Below, in pieces: positions 8,342 to 14,068 of a stretch of 14,194 nt of DNA (its first letter is position 1; every line of letters begins with the position of its first letter). Both the position numbers and the translations under genes were made by a program. Under the pieces are notes generated by a model that was not told where the DNA came from, searched no databases, and saw only the letters and a list, made by a program, of their open reading frames with translations. The stretch is from a bacterium (lineage in GTDB: Bacteria > Babelota > Babeliae > Babelales > Vermiphilaceae). The DNA lies in the NCBI GenBank assembly GCA_021827875.1, contig JAKAUA010000051.1, positions 1 to 14,194 on the forward strand, given 5' to 3'.

Positions 8342-8863
8342 TTATCGCTTGACTTGATTAAAACCTAATTCTACCGGTGTCATTCTTCCAAAAATGCTTA
8401 CCATCACCGTTAGTTTTTCATTTTCTTTATCTACTTTATCGACAATACCAATGAATCCTGCAAATGGGCCATCTTGGATTTCTACTTCAGAACCAATTAC
8501 AAAATCAATTTTTTCTGTAACTGCGACCTGAACTTCGCCCTTCATTTGAGAGATAATTCGATCGATCTCTTTTTTGCTGAGAGGAACAGGTTGTGTACCT
8601 CCCAAAAATCTTATAACGCGAGGATTCGACAATACTAAACGCATTGTTTCATTTGAGATCGCCACTTCTATGAGAATATAACCCGGAAAAAGCTGCTCAT
8701 TTTGCTCTTCTTCCGTAGCGAACATTTGGCGTAATTTTGCTGAAGGAATTAAAATATCGCCGAATTGATCCCCGAGATTCTCTTCCTGTATGCGTCGCAA
8801 AATATCTTTTTTGATCGCCTCTTCATACCCGGCATACACCTGGAGAACATACCAACGTTTCAT
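8342..8863 (-). CDS. nusG: Transcription termination/antitermination factor NusG
   Basis: NusG binds the RNA polymerase clamp to suppress pausing and links polymerase to Rho or to the ribosome. The 173-residue product has the NGN domain from the start (RWYVLQVYAGYEEAIKKDI, then LFPGYILIEV at about 59-68). A C-terminal KOW domain follows (GSEVEIQDGPFAGFIGIVDKV, then IFGRMTPVELGFNQV). There is no domain insertion. It lies 27 nt after secE, the standard pairing. The Shine-Dalgarno sequence is weak (AGGG about 9 nt upstream), but the start is fixed by homology. Confidence 0.97.
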   Translation of the reverse strand: MKRWYVLQVYAGYEEAIKKDILRRIQEENLGDQFGDILIPSAKLRQMFATEEEQNEQLFPGYILIEVAISNETMRLVLSNPRVIRFLGGTQPVPLSKKEIDRIISQMKGEVQVAVTEKIDFVIGSEVEIQDGPFAGFIGIVDKVDKENEKLTVMVSIFGRMTPVELGFNQVKR

Positions 8864-8890
8864 CTGATTATACCCTAACTAACCCCAAAA

Positions 8891-9094
8891 CTATAGGCCA
8901 TATGCCCTAAATATATATTTCATAACCGCTGCACAAGCCCAGTCCACTACCCCTAAATAAATAGCAAAGACCAAAACCAAGAAAAGGACCACTAATACTG
9001 ATCCGACAAATTCGTTGGTTTTAGGCCAAACCACTTTAGAAAATTCCAGCTTAACCTCTTGGAAAAACTGTACCATTTCTTTTATTGCGTTCAT
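8891..9094 (-). CDS. secE: Preprotein translocase subunit SecE
   Basis: SecE is the small essential clamp subunit of the SecYEG protein-export channel. The 67-residue, single-span form is typical of most bacteria outside the enterics. It has the conserved amphipathic segment FFQEVKLEFSKVVWPKTNE (about 10-28) followed by one membrane helix (about 30-51, VGSVLVVLFLVLVFAIYLGVV). Its place between tRNA-Trp and nusG is the usual one. The Shine-Dalgarno match is weak (GGA six nt before the ATG). Confidence 0.95.
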   Translation of the reverse strand: MNAIKEMVQFFQEVKLEFSKVVWPKTNEFVGSVLVVLFLVLVFAIYLGVVDWACAAVMKYIFRAYGL

Positions 9095-9143
9095 TATATA
9101 TCCAGACTCGATTATACGTTATTATCAACTACTGCTCACGAAG

Positions 9144-9220
9144 TGGCAGGCCAGGAGGGATTCGAACCCCCAACCCGCAGATTTGGAGTCTGCCGCTCTA
9201 CCAATTCGAGCTACTGGCCT
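9144..9220 (-). tRNA. tRNA-Trp (anticodon CCA)
   Basis: Minus strand. The acceptor stem AGGCCAG/CTGGCCT is fully paired. The anticodon stem GCAGA/TCTGC encloses the loop CTCCAAA with anticodon CCA. The T loop is TTCGAAT, the discriminator is G (9147) and the 3' CCA is encoded (9146-9144). It lies between rpmG and secE, a position found in many bacteria. Confidence 0.97.
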
Positions 9221-9237
9221 CCAATAACTTCTCGCCC

Positions 9238-9396
9238 TTATTTGGTCTCTTTATGCATGGTGTGCTTGTGGCAACGAGAACAGAACTTAGAAAGGTGTAA
9301 AGAACCGACGGTGCGGCCCTTAGATACAACCTGAGTATAATTACGTTCTTTGCATTGTTCACACGCCAAGTGCGTTGTTACTCTATTTTTTGCCAT
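9238..9396 (-). CDS. rpmG: 50S ribosomal protein L33 (zinc-binding form)
   Basis: This is a short gene of 52 codons plus stop. The product starts MAKNRVTTHLACEQC and ends HKHTMHKETK. Cysteines C12, C15, C39 and C42 form the two CxxC pairs of the zinc-containing L33 type. The size and the order rpmG-tRNA-Trp-secE are standard. No clear Shine-Dalgarno sequence precedes the ATG; the upstream bases are T-rich. The gene lies 54 nt after tRNA-Thr(GGT), where tuf is found in many genomes. Confidence 0.95.
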   Translation of the reverse strand: MAKNRVTTHLACEQCKERNYTQVVSKGRTVGSLHLSKFCSRCHKHTMHKETK

Positions 9397-9450
9397 GATG
9401 AAAAAACCAATCTAAAAATTATCGCCAAAAAAACTTTTATTATAAAGACC

Positions 9451-9525
<75 letters not shown>

Positions 9526-9704
9526 ACTACCCGCTCTTTATTTTACCCAGATTAAAGCAAAAAATGAAAAAAGACAAATTATTTTGCTGTAGAAACCTAT
9601 CTTTTTTCATAAAAAATTTGCTATTCCCTCTGACAACACGGCTTCAGCTTCTCCATCTTCGCTTTTTAAGCTACATCGGATATGACTAGAGCCTTGGCGC
9701 AGGT
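9526..9704. other. Spacer between the two tRNA-Thr genes, no gene recognised
   Basis: AT-rich spacer of 179 nt. The open frames that cross it also cross tRNA genes and show no family resemblance. On the minus strand a TAAAAT hexamer lies about 16 nt before tRNA-Thr(GGT), but no convincing -35 partner is present, so a promoter is not called. A short GC-rich word (AGCCTTGGCG, 9690-9699) also occurs in the REP-like palindrome near 10019. Confidence 0.5.
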
Positions 9705-9780
9705 TGGAGCCGGCGACTGGATTTGAACCAGCGACCTACTGATTACAAATCAGTTGCTCTACCAGCTGAGCTACGCCGGC
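9705..9780 (-). tRNA. tRNA-Thr (anticodon TGT)
   Basis: Minus strand. Acceptor GCCGGCG/CGCCGGC is fully paired, the D arm AGCTCAGCTGGTAGAGC is standard, and the anticodon stem ACTGA/TCAGT holds loop TTTGTAA with anticodon TGT. The T loop is TTCAAAT, the discriminator is T and CCA is encoded (9707-9705). Together with the GGT isoacceptor it reads most Thr codons. Confidence 0.97.
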
Positions 9781-9791
9781 ACCATATTTTC

Positions 9792-9867
9792 TGGAGCGGG
9801 AAACGGGACTCGAACCCGCAACCTACAGCTTGGAAGGCTGCCGCTCTACCAATTGAGCTATTCCCGC
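9792..9867 (-). tRNA. tRNA-Gly (anticodon TCC)
   Basis: Minus strand. Acceptor GCGGGAA/TTCCCGC is fully paired. The anticodon stem GCAGC/GCTGT (one G-T pair) holds loop CTTCCAA with anticodon TCC. The T loop is TTCGAGT, the discriminator is T and CCA is encoded (9794-9792). Only 11 nt separate its 5' neighbour on the plus map (tRNA-Thr TGT, ending 9780) from its CCA end. Confidence 0.97.
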
Positions 9868-9891
9868 CTTCGCTTATCCGGGCCTACTGGC

Positions 9892-9914
9892 TCGGCAAGC
9901 TTCGGCGGACACGC
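9892..9914 (+). repeat. REP-like GC-rich repeat, copy 1
   Basis: A GC-rich 23-nt word starting TCGGCAAG and ending GGCGGACACGC stands out in an AT-rich spacer. It aligns with the reverse complement of 10007-10028, with a few changes and a 2-base gap, so the two are inverted copies of one short element. Such palindromic intergenic repeats are common in bacterial genomes; this family was not identified. Confidence 0.5.
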
Positions 9915-10006
9915 CCGCCATTATAAGGAGGAGCTGTACGCCATAAACTTTAAATTTTACTATCCTCAACCCCTTAAAACTCTATGTTTATTTACCGAAT
10001 CCGGCT

Positions 10007-10035
10007 GCGTCCGCCATAGCCTTGGCGACGGCGGA
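10007..10035 (-). repeat. REP-like palindrome, copy 2
   Basis: TCCGCC (10010-10015) and GGCGGA (10030-10035) form an outer stem. A competing inner stem, CGCCA/TGGCG (10012-10016 and 10023-10027), is also possible. The element is GC-rich against its surroundings and is an inverted partner of the copy at 9892-9914. It lies between tRNA-Tyr and tRNA-Gly and has no T-run in the direction of transcription, so it is not a clear terminator. Confidence 0.5.
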
Positions 10036-10047
10036 ATAAACAAAGAG

Positions 10048-10133
10048 TGGTGGCGAGAGAAGGATTCGAACCTTCGAAGGCCATAGCCAACGGATTTACA
10101 GTCCGTCCCCTTTGACCGCTCGGGAATCTCGCC
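10048..10133 (-). tRNA. tRNA-Tyr (anticodon GTA)
   Basis: Minus strand, class II tRNA with a long variable arm. It starts GGCGAGATTCCCGAGCGG, with acceptor GGCGAGA/TCTCGCC. The anticodon stem ACGGA/TCCGT holds loop CTGTAAA with GTA. The variable arm is around TGGCTATGGCCTTCG, the T loop is TTCGAAT, the discriminator is A and CCA is encoded (10050-10048). It is the first gene of the tRNA/ribosomal run. Confidence 0.97.
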
Positions 10134-10163
10134 ATTATCAAAAATCATTAGAGTTCAGGGAAT

Positions 10164-10191
10164 ATAATAAAGTTTTTTCACAAGATTTCAA
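10164..10191 (-). promoter_or_regulatory. Sigma70-type promoter of the tRNA-Tyr cluster
   Basis: On the minus strand TTGAAA (10191-10186, five of six consensus) is followed after 16 nt by TATTAT (10169-10164, five of six). tRNA-Tyr begins about 30 nt further on, a normal distance for a tRNA leader. No other strong promoter was found between here and secE, so it may serve much of the downstream run. The -10 region belongs to a 22-bp box repeated upstream of the gene at 10538-11689. Confidence 0.65.
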
Positions 10192-10304
10192 CAACTTTAT
10201 GCTACTTGCTAAAAATTTATTACTTTTAACGCGACTAGTTGAGAGATACATACTACTAGATCACCCAGTCAGATGCATTTTGAATTCGAGCTATGCGACG
10301 GGTT

Positions 10305-10523
10305 TTAGCCTGCCGCACGCTTTGCATATTCTTCTTTCAAGATAATTTTAACTTCATCTACACAGCTATTGCAGCCGGTACCGACTCCCAACTGTGAAGA
10401 TAATTTATCAAAAGTATCAGACCCTTTAGCGATAGCATCACAAATCTCTGAATACATAACACCCATGCACGTGCATACTAAATAATCAGGACGTAATGTT
10501 AATGGACTTTTGTATTCAGTCAT
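10305..10523 (-). CDS. Bfd-like [2Fe-2S]-binding protein
   Basis: A 72-residue protein with C17-x-C19 and C51-x2-C54, the CxC...CxxC spacing of BFD-like [2Fe-2S] domains (bacterioferritin-associated ferredoxin and the central domain of NifU and NirB). The motif context VCTCMGV and GTGCNSC also fits. In E. coli, Bfd takes electrons to bacterioferritin to release iron; here no ferritin gene is in view, so the partner is unknown. AAGG six nt before the ATG is a fair ribosome binding site. It lies 14 nt after the exported coiled-coil protein gene and is probably cotranscribed with it. It could also be an assembly or redox domain of another system. Confidence 0.8.
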   Translation of the reverse strand: MTEYKSPLTLRPDYLVCTCMGVMYSEICDAIAKGSDTFDKLSSQLGVGTGCNSCVDEVKIILKEEYAKRAAG

Positions 10524-10537
10524 TGTGTGCCTTATAT

Positions 10538-11689
10538 TTATTGCCCCTGAAATGGCGCTGAAGCTTGCGAAGCTTGATAGTTATGCTGATTATTGATTTG
10601 TTGATTATTTTGAATGCTATTTGCATGTAACCAGGCATTATATTCATTCGTCCATCGAGCCCACTCATCAAATCGAGCATTCACATTTTTTACGAGCTCT
10701 TCTACAATATTTCTTGTTTCATCGACTGCTATTTTAGTATTCTTATTTTGACGCGTGATACCGCCATGCTGATCTTCTAATCTATTATTCTGTTCTCTTA
10801 TTTCAGTTAACCTGCTCAATATGAGATTGATATTATTTTCATTCACTCTCACGAATTGTTCGGTCCTTTTATCTAAATTAGCGAGATACTGTACTTCTTT
10901 ATCTTTAGCTTCTATCTTTTTCTTTTTCAATTGATACTCTTGCTCACTCATCTGCTTTTCATACTGTGCTGAACGCAAATCTGTCTGCTCTTTTTGAATT
11001 TCTTCATGGCACTCGGCGCCGAAGTATTTGTATGCCGCAGGCACTATTCGCTCTAATGTTTGAAAAATACTTTGATTTTCTGGAGATAAATCATCAAAGC
11101 AGGTCGCAATTAAGCTTTGCACATCTAAATTCATATTATCATGACAAGTTGACAATGGTGTTGGATTAGTACCACCATAATTTTCTAGTGCAAACCGCAC
11201 AAATTGATCTTTGCGAATTTTACCTTGTTGTTCTGCTAAGTCAATTGCAATCTCATAACGCTGTTTAAGTTGTCTCACCAGATCATTAGCAGACTTTTTG
11301 CGATTTGCAATGTGTCCGAGGTCAATGAGTTCAGCTTGTTTATTTTTTAAAAGTTTATATAGCCCCTCTTTGTCTGTACTACATTCTTCGGCAAGATATT
11401 CAGCAGCACACACTTCATCAAGTGTTTGCAAATCGGCTTTGACCGATTCCAATGACAGCTCAACGTTTTCATCTTCGTACTTAGTTTTGAGATTTGCTAA
11501 TGTATTTTTTGCCGCAGTACATTTTTTATTTTTACCAGTAATTTTGTTATAAGCAAATTGGCCTGCAATTGATATTACTACCCCAATGCCAACTCCTCCA
11601 GCCAATAAGCCGGCTGATTCAATGGAATCTGCATCACATGAGTTCGATACCAATCCACACAGCATAACTACGGCAATAATCTTTTTCAT
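10538..11689 (-). CDS. Exported or membrane-anchored coiled-coil protein of unknown function
   Basis: I do not recognise the family. The 383-residue product begins MKKIIAVVMLCGLVSNSC, a signal-peptide-like start; C18 sits where a lipoprotein cysteine could be, but the preceding residues fit the lipobox poorly. A second hydrophobic stretch (about 26-45, LLAGGVGIGVVISIAG) could be a membrane helix. The rest is helical and charged, with Glu/Lys/Gln-rich, coiled-coil-like segments at about 228-275 and 285-340. Cysteines at 57, 94, 103, 182, 197 and 227 in an exported protein suggest disulfides. The tail (355-383) is Asn/Gln-rich and looks disordered. GGTGAGG just before the ATG supports the start. 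The Bfd-like gene follows after 14 nt. Confidence 0.85.
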   Translation of the reverse strand: MKKIIAVVMLCGLVSNSCDADSIESAGLLAGGVGIGVVISIAGQFAYNKITGKNKKCTAAKNTLANLKTKYEDENVELSLESVKADLQTLDEVCAAEYLAEECSTDKEGLYKLLKNKQAELIDLGHIANRKKSANDLVRQLKQRYEIAIDLAEQQGKIRKDQFVRFALENYGGTNPTPLSTCHDNMNLDVQSLIATCFDDLSPENQSIFQTLERIVPAAYKYFGAECHEEIQKEQTDLRSAQYEKQMSEQEYQLKKKKIEAKDKEVQYLANLDKRTEQFVRVNENNINLILSRLTEIREQNNRLEDQHGGITRQNKNTKIAVDETRNIVEELVKNVNARFDEWARWTNEYNAWLHANSIQNNQQINNQHNYQASQASAPFQGQ

Positions 11690-11715
11690 AAAACCTCACC
11701 CCTAACTAAACATGT

Positions 11716-11737
11716 AATATAATAAATTTTTTTCACA
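11716..11737 (-). promoter_or_regulatory. Shared 22-bp promoter-like box upstream of the exported protein
   Basis: On the minus strand this reads TGTGAAAAAA, one variable base, then TTTATTATATT. It matches 21 of 22 positions with 10161-10182, which covers the -10 region of the tRNA-Tyr promoter. It lies 27 nt before the ATG at 11689, a good position for a -10 and start site. No good -35 hexamer is present at the matching distance, so recognition here may rest on the box itself. Confidence 0.5.
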
Positions 11738-11749
11738 CCTATAAATATA

Positions 11750-11774
11750 CAATAATTATTGCAACCAGCAATAA
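11750..11774. repeat. Nested inverted repeats upstream of the exported protein gene
   Basis: CAATAATTATTG (11750-11761) is a perfect 12-bp palindrome. It overlaps a 7-bp inverted repeat, TTATTGC (11756-11762) with GCAATAA (11768-11774), around a 5-nt spacer. The pair sits just upstream of the putative promoter box, so an operator is possible. In AT-rich DNA such palindromes also occur by chance. Confidence 0.35.
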
Positions 11775-11852
11775 CCAACTCTTATGGGTCATGTATGCTG
11801 CCCTGATAGTAACATATCGCTTAATTGAAAACCAATGAAGCACATGATTTTT

Positions 11853-12302
11853 TTAGATAATACGCTGTATATTTGAAGTGATATATATTTTACGCTTATC
11901 ATCTTCATAATCAAGAATACAATGGCACGCTTTTTCTTCAATCAGCTCTACTATTGCTGCCGGCCATTCAATCAGACACCAGCTATTTGGCTGATACAGA
12001 TATTCATTGAAACCTGCGGCAATAAATTCATCTACAGATTTTATGCGATACAAATCAAAATGATAAAATATCTGCCCCTGCTGATTTTCATAGATGTTTA
12101 CATAAGTAAATGTTGGACTAGTAACCGATTGCGTTATACCGCACTCTTTTAAAAATGCTTTAATTAATGTTGTTTTGCCCGCACCTAATTCCCCGGTAAA
12201 GGTGAATATGGCAGAGTTTGCCATTTGCCCGCGCAAATAATGTACCACTAAATCAATAGTATCAAGAGAATAGACCATCTCTTTTTCATTCATGGGATTC
12301 AT
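11853..12302 (-). CDS. tsaE: tRNA threonylcarbamoyladenosine biosynthesis ATPase TsaE
   Basis: TsaE is the ATPase that works with TsaB and TsaD to make the t6A modification at position 37 of tRNAs reading ANN codons. The 149-residue length is typical. The Walker A motif GELGAGKTT is at 37-45, followed by the family motifs SVTSPTFTYVNIYE (59-72), YHFDLYRI (80-87) and WCLIEWP (108-114). The first ATG (12302) is used; another at codon 4 is possible, and AAGGA lies 10 nt before the first. The gene is 13 nt after the NYN-domain gene, so the two are probably one transcript. tsaB and tsaD are not in the window. Confidence 0.93.
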   Translation of the reverse strand: MNPMNEKEMVYSLDTIDLVVHYLRGQMANSAIFTFTGELGAGKTTLIKAFLKECGITQSVTSPTFTYVNIYENQQGQIFYHFDLYRIKSVDEFIAAGFNEYLYQPNSWCLIEWPAAIVELIEEKACHCILDYEDDKRKIYITSNIQRII

Positions 12303-12315
12303 AGTGAAACAATCC

Positions 12316-12894
12316 TTATAATTTTTTTAATACTTCAAGCAATCTTTTTTCTTTTTTAGTTCCTACATTTTTTTCATGCGCGTGCGCTACAGGTAGATCT
12401 TCATTTTTTCTTTGCACGTGCATACTCGCTTGCTCCATAATAGTGTCAAGCAACGCATTCTCATCTTCTGAAATCTTGACCGCCGGTGAAGATGGTGTTA
12501 CCCGTACCGATTCAGATACCTGTACAATGTGACTCAGTTTATTATAAAAAACATCTGAATCAACAGAAGGTATATTGTGCCGCTCGGCCCATTGATTGAG
12601 CTCATTATCTGAAGAGACAAGGATTATATCTTTTTGAGCGTTGCCACTCAGATAACTACGAATATAATCATCTGCGCTGCGCTGTATGCCTGAGTATACC
12701 ACGGTAACATGACGTTGCTTGGTGACCGATGGCCAGGATGATTCACCGCCATCAAACACCACAACCATATCATGTCCTTTTTGTTTGCTATACGCAGATA
12801 TATAAGAAAGGAACCTAACACGCTCTTGATGTGTCACCATGGTTGTATTTGTTTCACGCTTAAGGACATTGTAGGCATCTACCACAATGATCAT
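12316..12894 (-). CDS. YacP-like NYN domain protein (putative ribonuclease)
   Basis: The product, 192 residues from the chosen start, has a PIN-like NYN fold signature: MIIVVDAYNVLK at the N-terminus (D6, N9), VVVFDGG (44-50, D48), SADDYIRSYL (73-82, D75/D76) and ILVSSDNELNQWA (91-103, D96). These acidic residues match the metal-binding positions of NYN nucleases such as YacP/Rae1, which in Bacillus cuts ribosome-associated mRNA. The C-terminal third (about 125-192) is charged and low in conservation. An ATG 48 nt upstream (12942) is in frame, but the inner ATG has AAAGGAG just before it and starts directly at the domain. Nuclease activity is inferred from the family. Confidence 0.8.
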   Translation of the reverse strand: MIIVVDAYNVLKRETNTTMVTHQERVRFLSYISAYSKQKGHDMVVVFDGGESSWPSVTKQRHVTVVYSGIQRSADDYIRSYLSGNAQKDIILVSSDNELNQWAERHNIPSVDSDVFYNKLSHIVQVSESVRVTPSSPAVKISEDENALLDTIMEQASMHVQRKNEDLPVAHAHEKNVGTKKEKRLLEVLKKL

Positions 12895-13024
12895 TATGCT
12901 CCTTTGTAAGGAATATATTTTTTTATCAATATGAGATTGCAAAGTAAGACAAACGTCTATACCATACTATATAAGTGCAGATAATAATACAAAAAAATAA
13001 AGCAAACTTGACAGGAAAATAGAT
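12895..13024. other. Divergent intergenic region between NYN gene and atpG
   Basis: About 130 AT-rich nt must hold the promoters of both divergent transcripts. Several A/T-rich -10-like words occur, but no -35/-10 pair is convincing on either strand. AGGA (13013-13016), 8 nt before the atpG ATG, is its likely ribosome binding site. Confidence 0.5.
12899..12903 (-). promoter_or_regulatory. Ribosome binding site that sets the NYN gene start
   Basis: AGGAG (within AAAGGAG on the minus strand) lies 4 nt before the ATG at 12894. It favours this start over the in-frame ATG at 12942, which would add 16 residues unlike the domain family. Confidence 0.7.
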
Positions 13025-13876
13025 ATGGCAGAGCTCATGCAAATTCGGCAGCGAATTGGCGCCATTGCAACTATTAAAAAAATAACTCACGCCATGCGTC
13101 TTATTTCTATGTCTAGCCATACACGTCTTAAATCTAAAGAGCACGCGCTCACCACTTATACAAAAGCAGTTGCCACTCTCTTTAATAAAGCAAAAGATCA
13201 GGTCAATGATTGGCACAATCCTATTTTACAGCCAACCCAGACAGATCAAGAGAGCCATTTGGTAATTTTAGTCGGATCAGACAAAGGATTATGCGGCAAT
13301 TTTAATACCAATCTCTTCTATTTTTTTGAAGAATATGTGTCATCATACCATGCCGACAAGACCGTTTTTATTGGTATTGGTAAAAGAGCAATCGACTATC
13401 TAGAGCAGAAAAAAAAGATTATTCCCAGCCTGGTGTATCGTCCTTTTACTGCTGCCTCACTGCCGACTATCACCCAGGCATTAATAGATCATATCACCCT
13501 AAAGCCGGTACCCTACCAATCAGTCACTATTTTTAGCAATGTCCTGAAAACTTTCTTTCAACAAAAGCCCGAAAGAACGCAACTTATACCTTTTCAAGCG
13601 CCTGAAGGCGATATGGCACAAACCGAATCCACTGATTTTTACTTTGAGCAACCGGGTATCGATGTAGTCAACTTCCTCGCTCAGCAAGTTATTAAGGGTA
13701 CCCTTGAATACCTGCTCTTCCAATCATTAATTGCCGAACAAGCCGCCCGCTTTATATCTATGGATAGCTCCACACGCAATGCTGACAGATTGCTGGATCA
13801 AACCAAGCTACTGTACAACAAATTGCGCCAAGCGATTATTACCAAAGAACTTGCCGAATTAACCGGTAGTGTATAG
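13025..13876 (+). CDS. atpG: ATP synthase F1 subunit gamma
   Basis: Gamma is the rotating central shaft of F1 that couples proton flow in Fo to ATP synthesis. The 283-residue product is full length. It has the N-terminal helix IRQRIGAIATIKKITHAM, the conserved LVGSDKGLCGNFNTN block (about 81-95) and the C-terminal helix with LIAEQAARFISMDSSTRNA and LLYNKLRQAIITKEL. These are the parts that form the shaft inside the alpha/beta ring. The gene normally lies between atpA and atpD. Here it begins a plus-strand unit next to the divergent NYN gene, and an interrupted gene follows, so it is detached from its operon. No frameshift or missing block is seen. Confidence 0.96.
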   Translation: MAELMQIRQRIGAIATIKKITHAMRLISMSSHTRLKSKEHALTTYTKAVATLFNKAKDQVNDWHNPILQPTQTDQESHLVILVGSDKGLCGNFNTNLFYFFEEYVSSYHADKTVFIGIGKRAIDYLEQKKKIIPSLVYRPFTAASLPTITQALIDHITLKPVPYQSVTIFSNVLKTFFQQKPERTQLIPFQAPEGDMAQTESTDFYFEQPGIDVVNFLAQQVIKGTLEYLLFQSLIAEQAARFISMDSSTRNADRLLDQTKLLYNKLRQAIITKELAELTGSV

Positions 13877-13944
13877 TAAAACGACATACTTATTACCCAC
13901 CCTCCCACTATTAAAAAAATGCCCTAAATTACACTATTTTCTGC

Positions 13945-13973
13945 TTGTGAGTTCACTTCTAAAATGATATAAT
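13945..13973 (+). promoter_or_regulatory. Strong sigma70-type promoter downstream of atpG
   Basis: TTGTGA (13945-13950) and a perfect TATAAT (13968-13973) are separated by 17 nt. The ATG of the interrupted gene at 14021 follows 47 nt after the -10. This is the best consensus promoter in the window, and it now points into the end of an IS element. Confidence 0.65.
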
Positions 13974-14020
13974 ATATTTCATATTAGAATAATATTGAAA
14001 ATTGGGATCTAAAAATAATT

Positions 14021-14068
14021 ATGAATATACGCACAATACTAAAAGTGTGCCTAAGCATGCTTGTTTTA
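14021..14068 (+). pseudogene. First 16 codons of a signal-peptide-like gene, cut by an IS element
   Basis: The frame from the ATG reads MNIRTILKVCLSMLVL: a basic start followed by a hydrophobic run, like the beginning of a signal peptide. At 14069 the sequence passes into the IS end, and the frame stops ten codons later at 14096-14098. A good promoter lies upstream, although the Shine-Dalgarno sequence is weak. The rest of the gene, if still present, lies beyond the IS outside the window. What the protein was cannot be told. Confidence 0.5.

Noticed and set aside
9015..9334. Three overlapping plus-strand open frames across secE, tRNA-Trp and rpmG
   Set aside because: They run antisense through three well-supported genes; the tRNA-derived residues (such as GFEPPT) are the usual artefact of translating an antisense tRNA.
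9428..9448. TATAAT-like word on the minus strand just after tRNA-Thr(GGT) as a promoter of rpmG
   Set aside because: The matching -35 position falls in the tRNA 3' end and has no resemblance to a -35 hexamer.
9526..9704. A remnant of tuf in the tRNA spacers
   Set aside because: No GTP-binding motif or other EF-Tu fragment was found in any frame of this spacer or of 9397-9450 and 9868-10047.
9754..10086. Plus-strand open frame of 110 codons over the tRNA-Gly and tRNA-Tyr region
   Set aside because: It is antisense to two clear tRNA genes and has no family resemblance or ribosome binding site.
12895..12942. Longer start for the NYN gene at 12942
   Set aside because: The inner ATG at 12894 has AAAGGAG directly upstream and begins at the conserved VVDAYN motif; the extra 16 residues match nothing in the family.
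13008..13013. Perfect TTGACA before atpG as a -35 box
   Set aside because: It lies only 11 nt before the ATG, so no -10 and transcript start could fit for atpG.
12926..13216. Minus-strand open frame of 96 codons overlapping the start of atpG
   Set aside because: It is antisense to the conserved N-terminus of atpG and has no recognisable domain.
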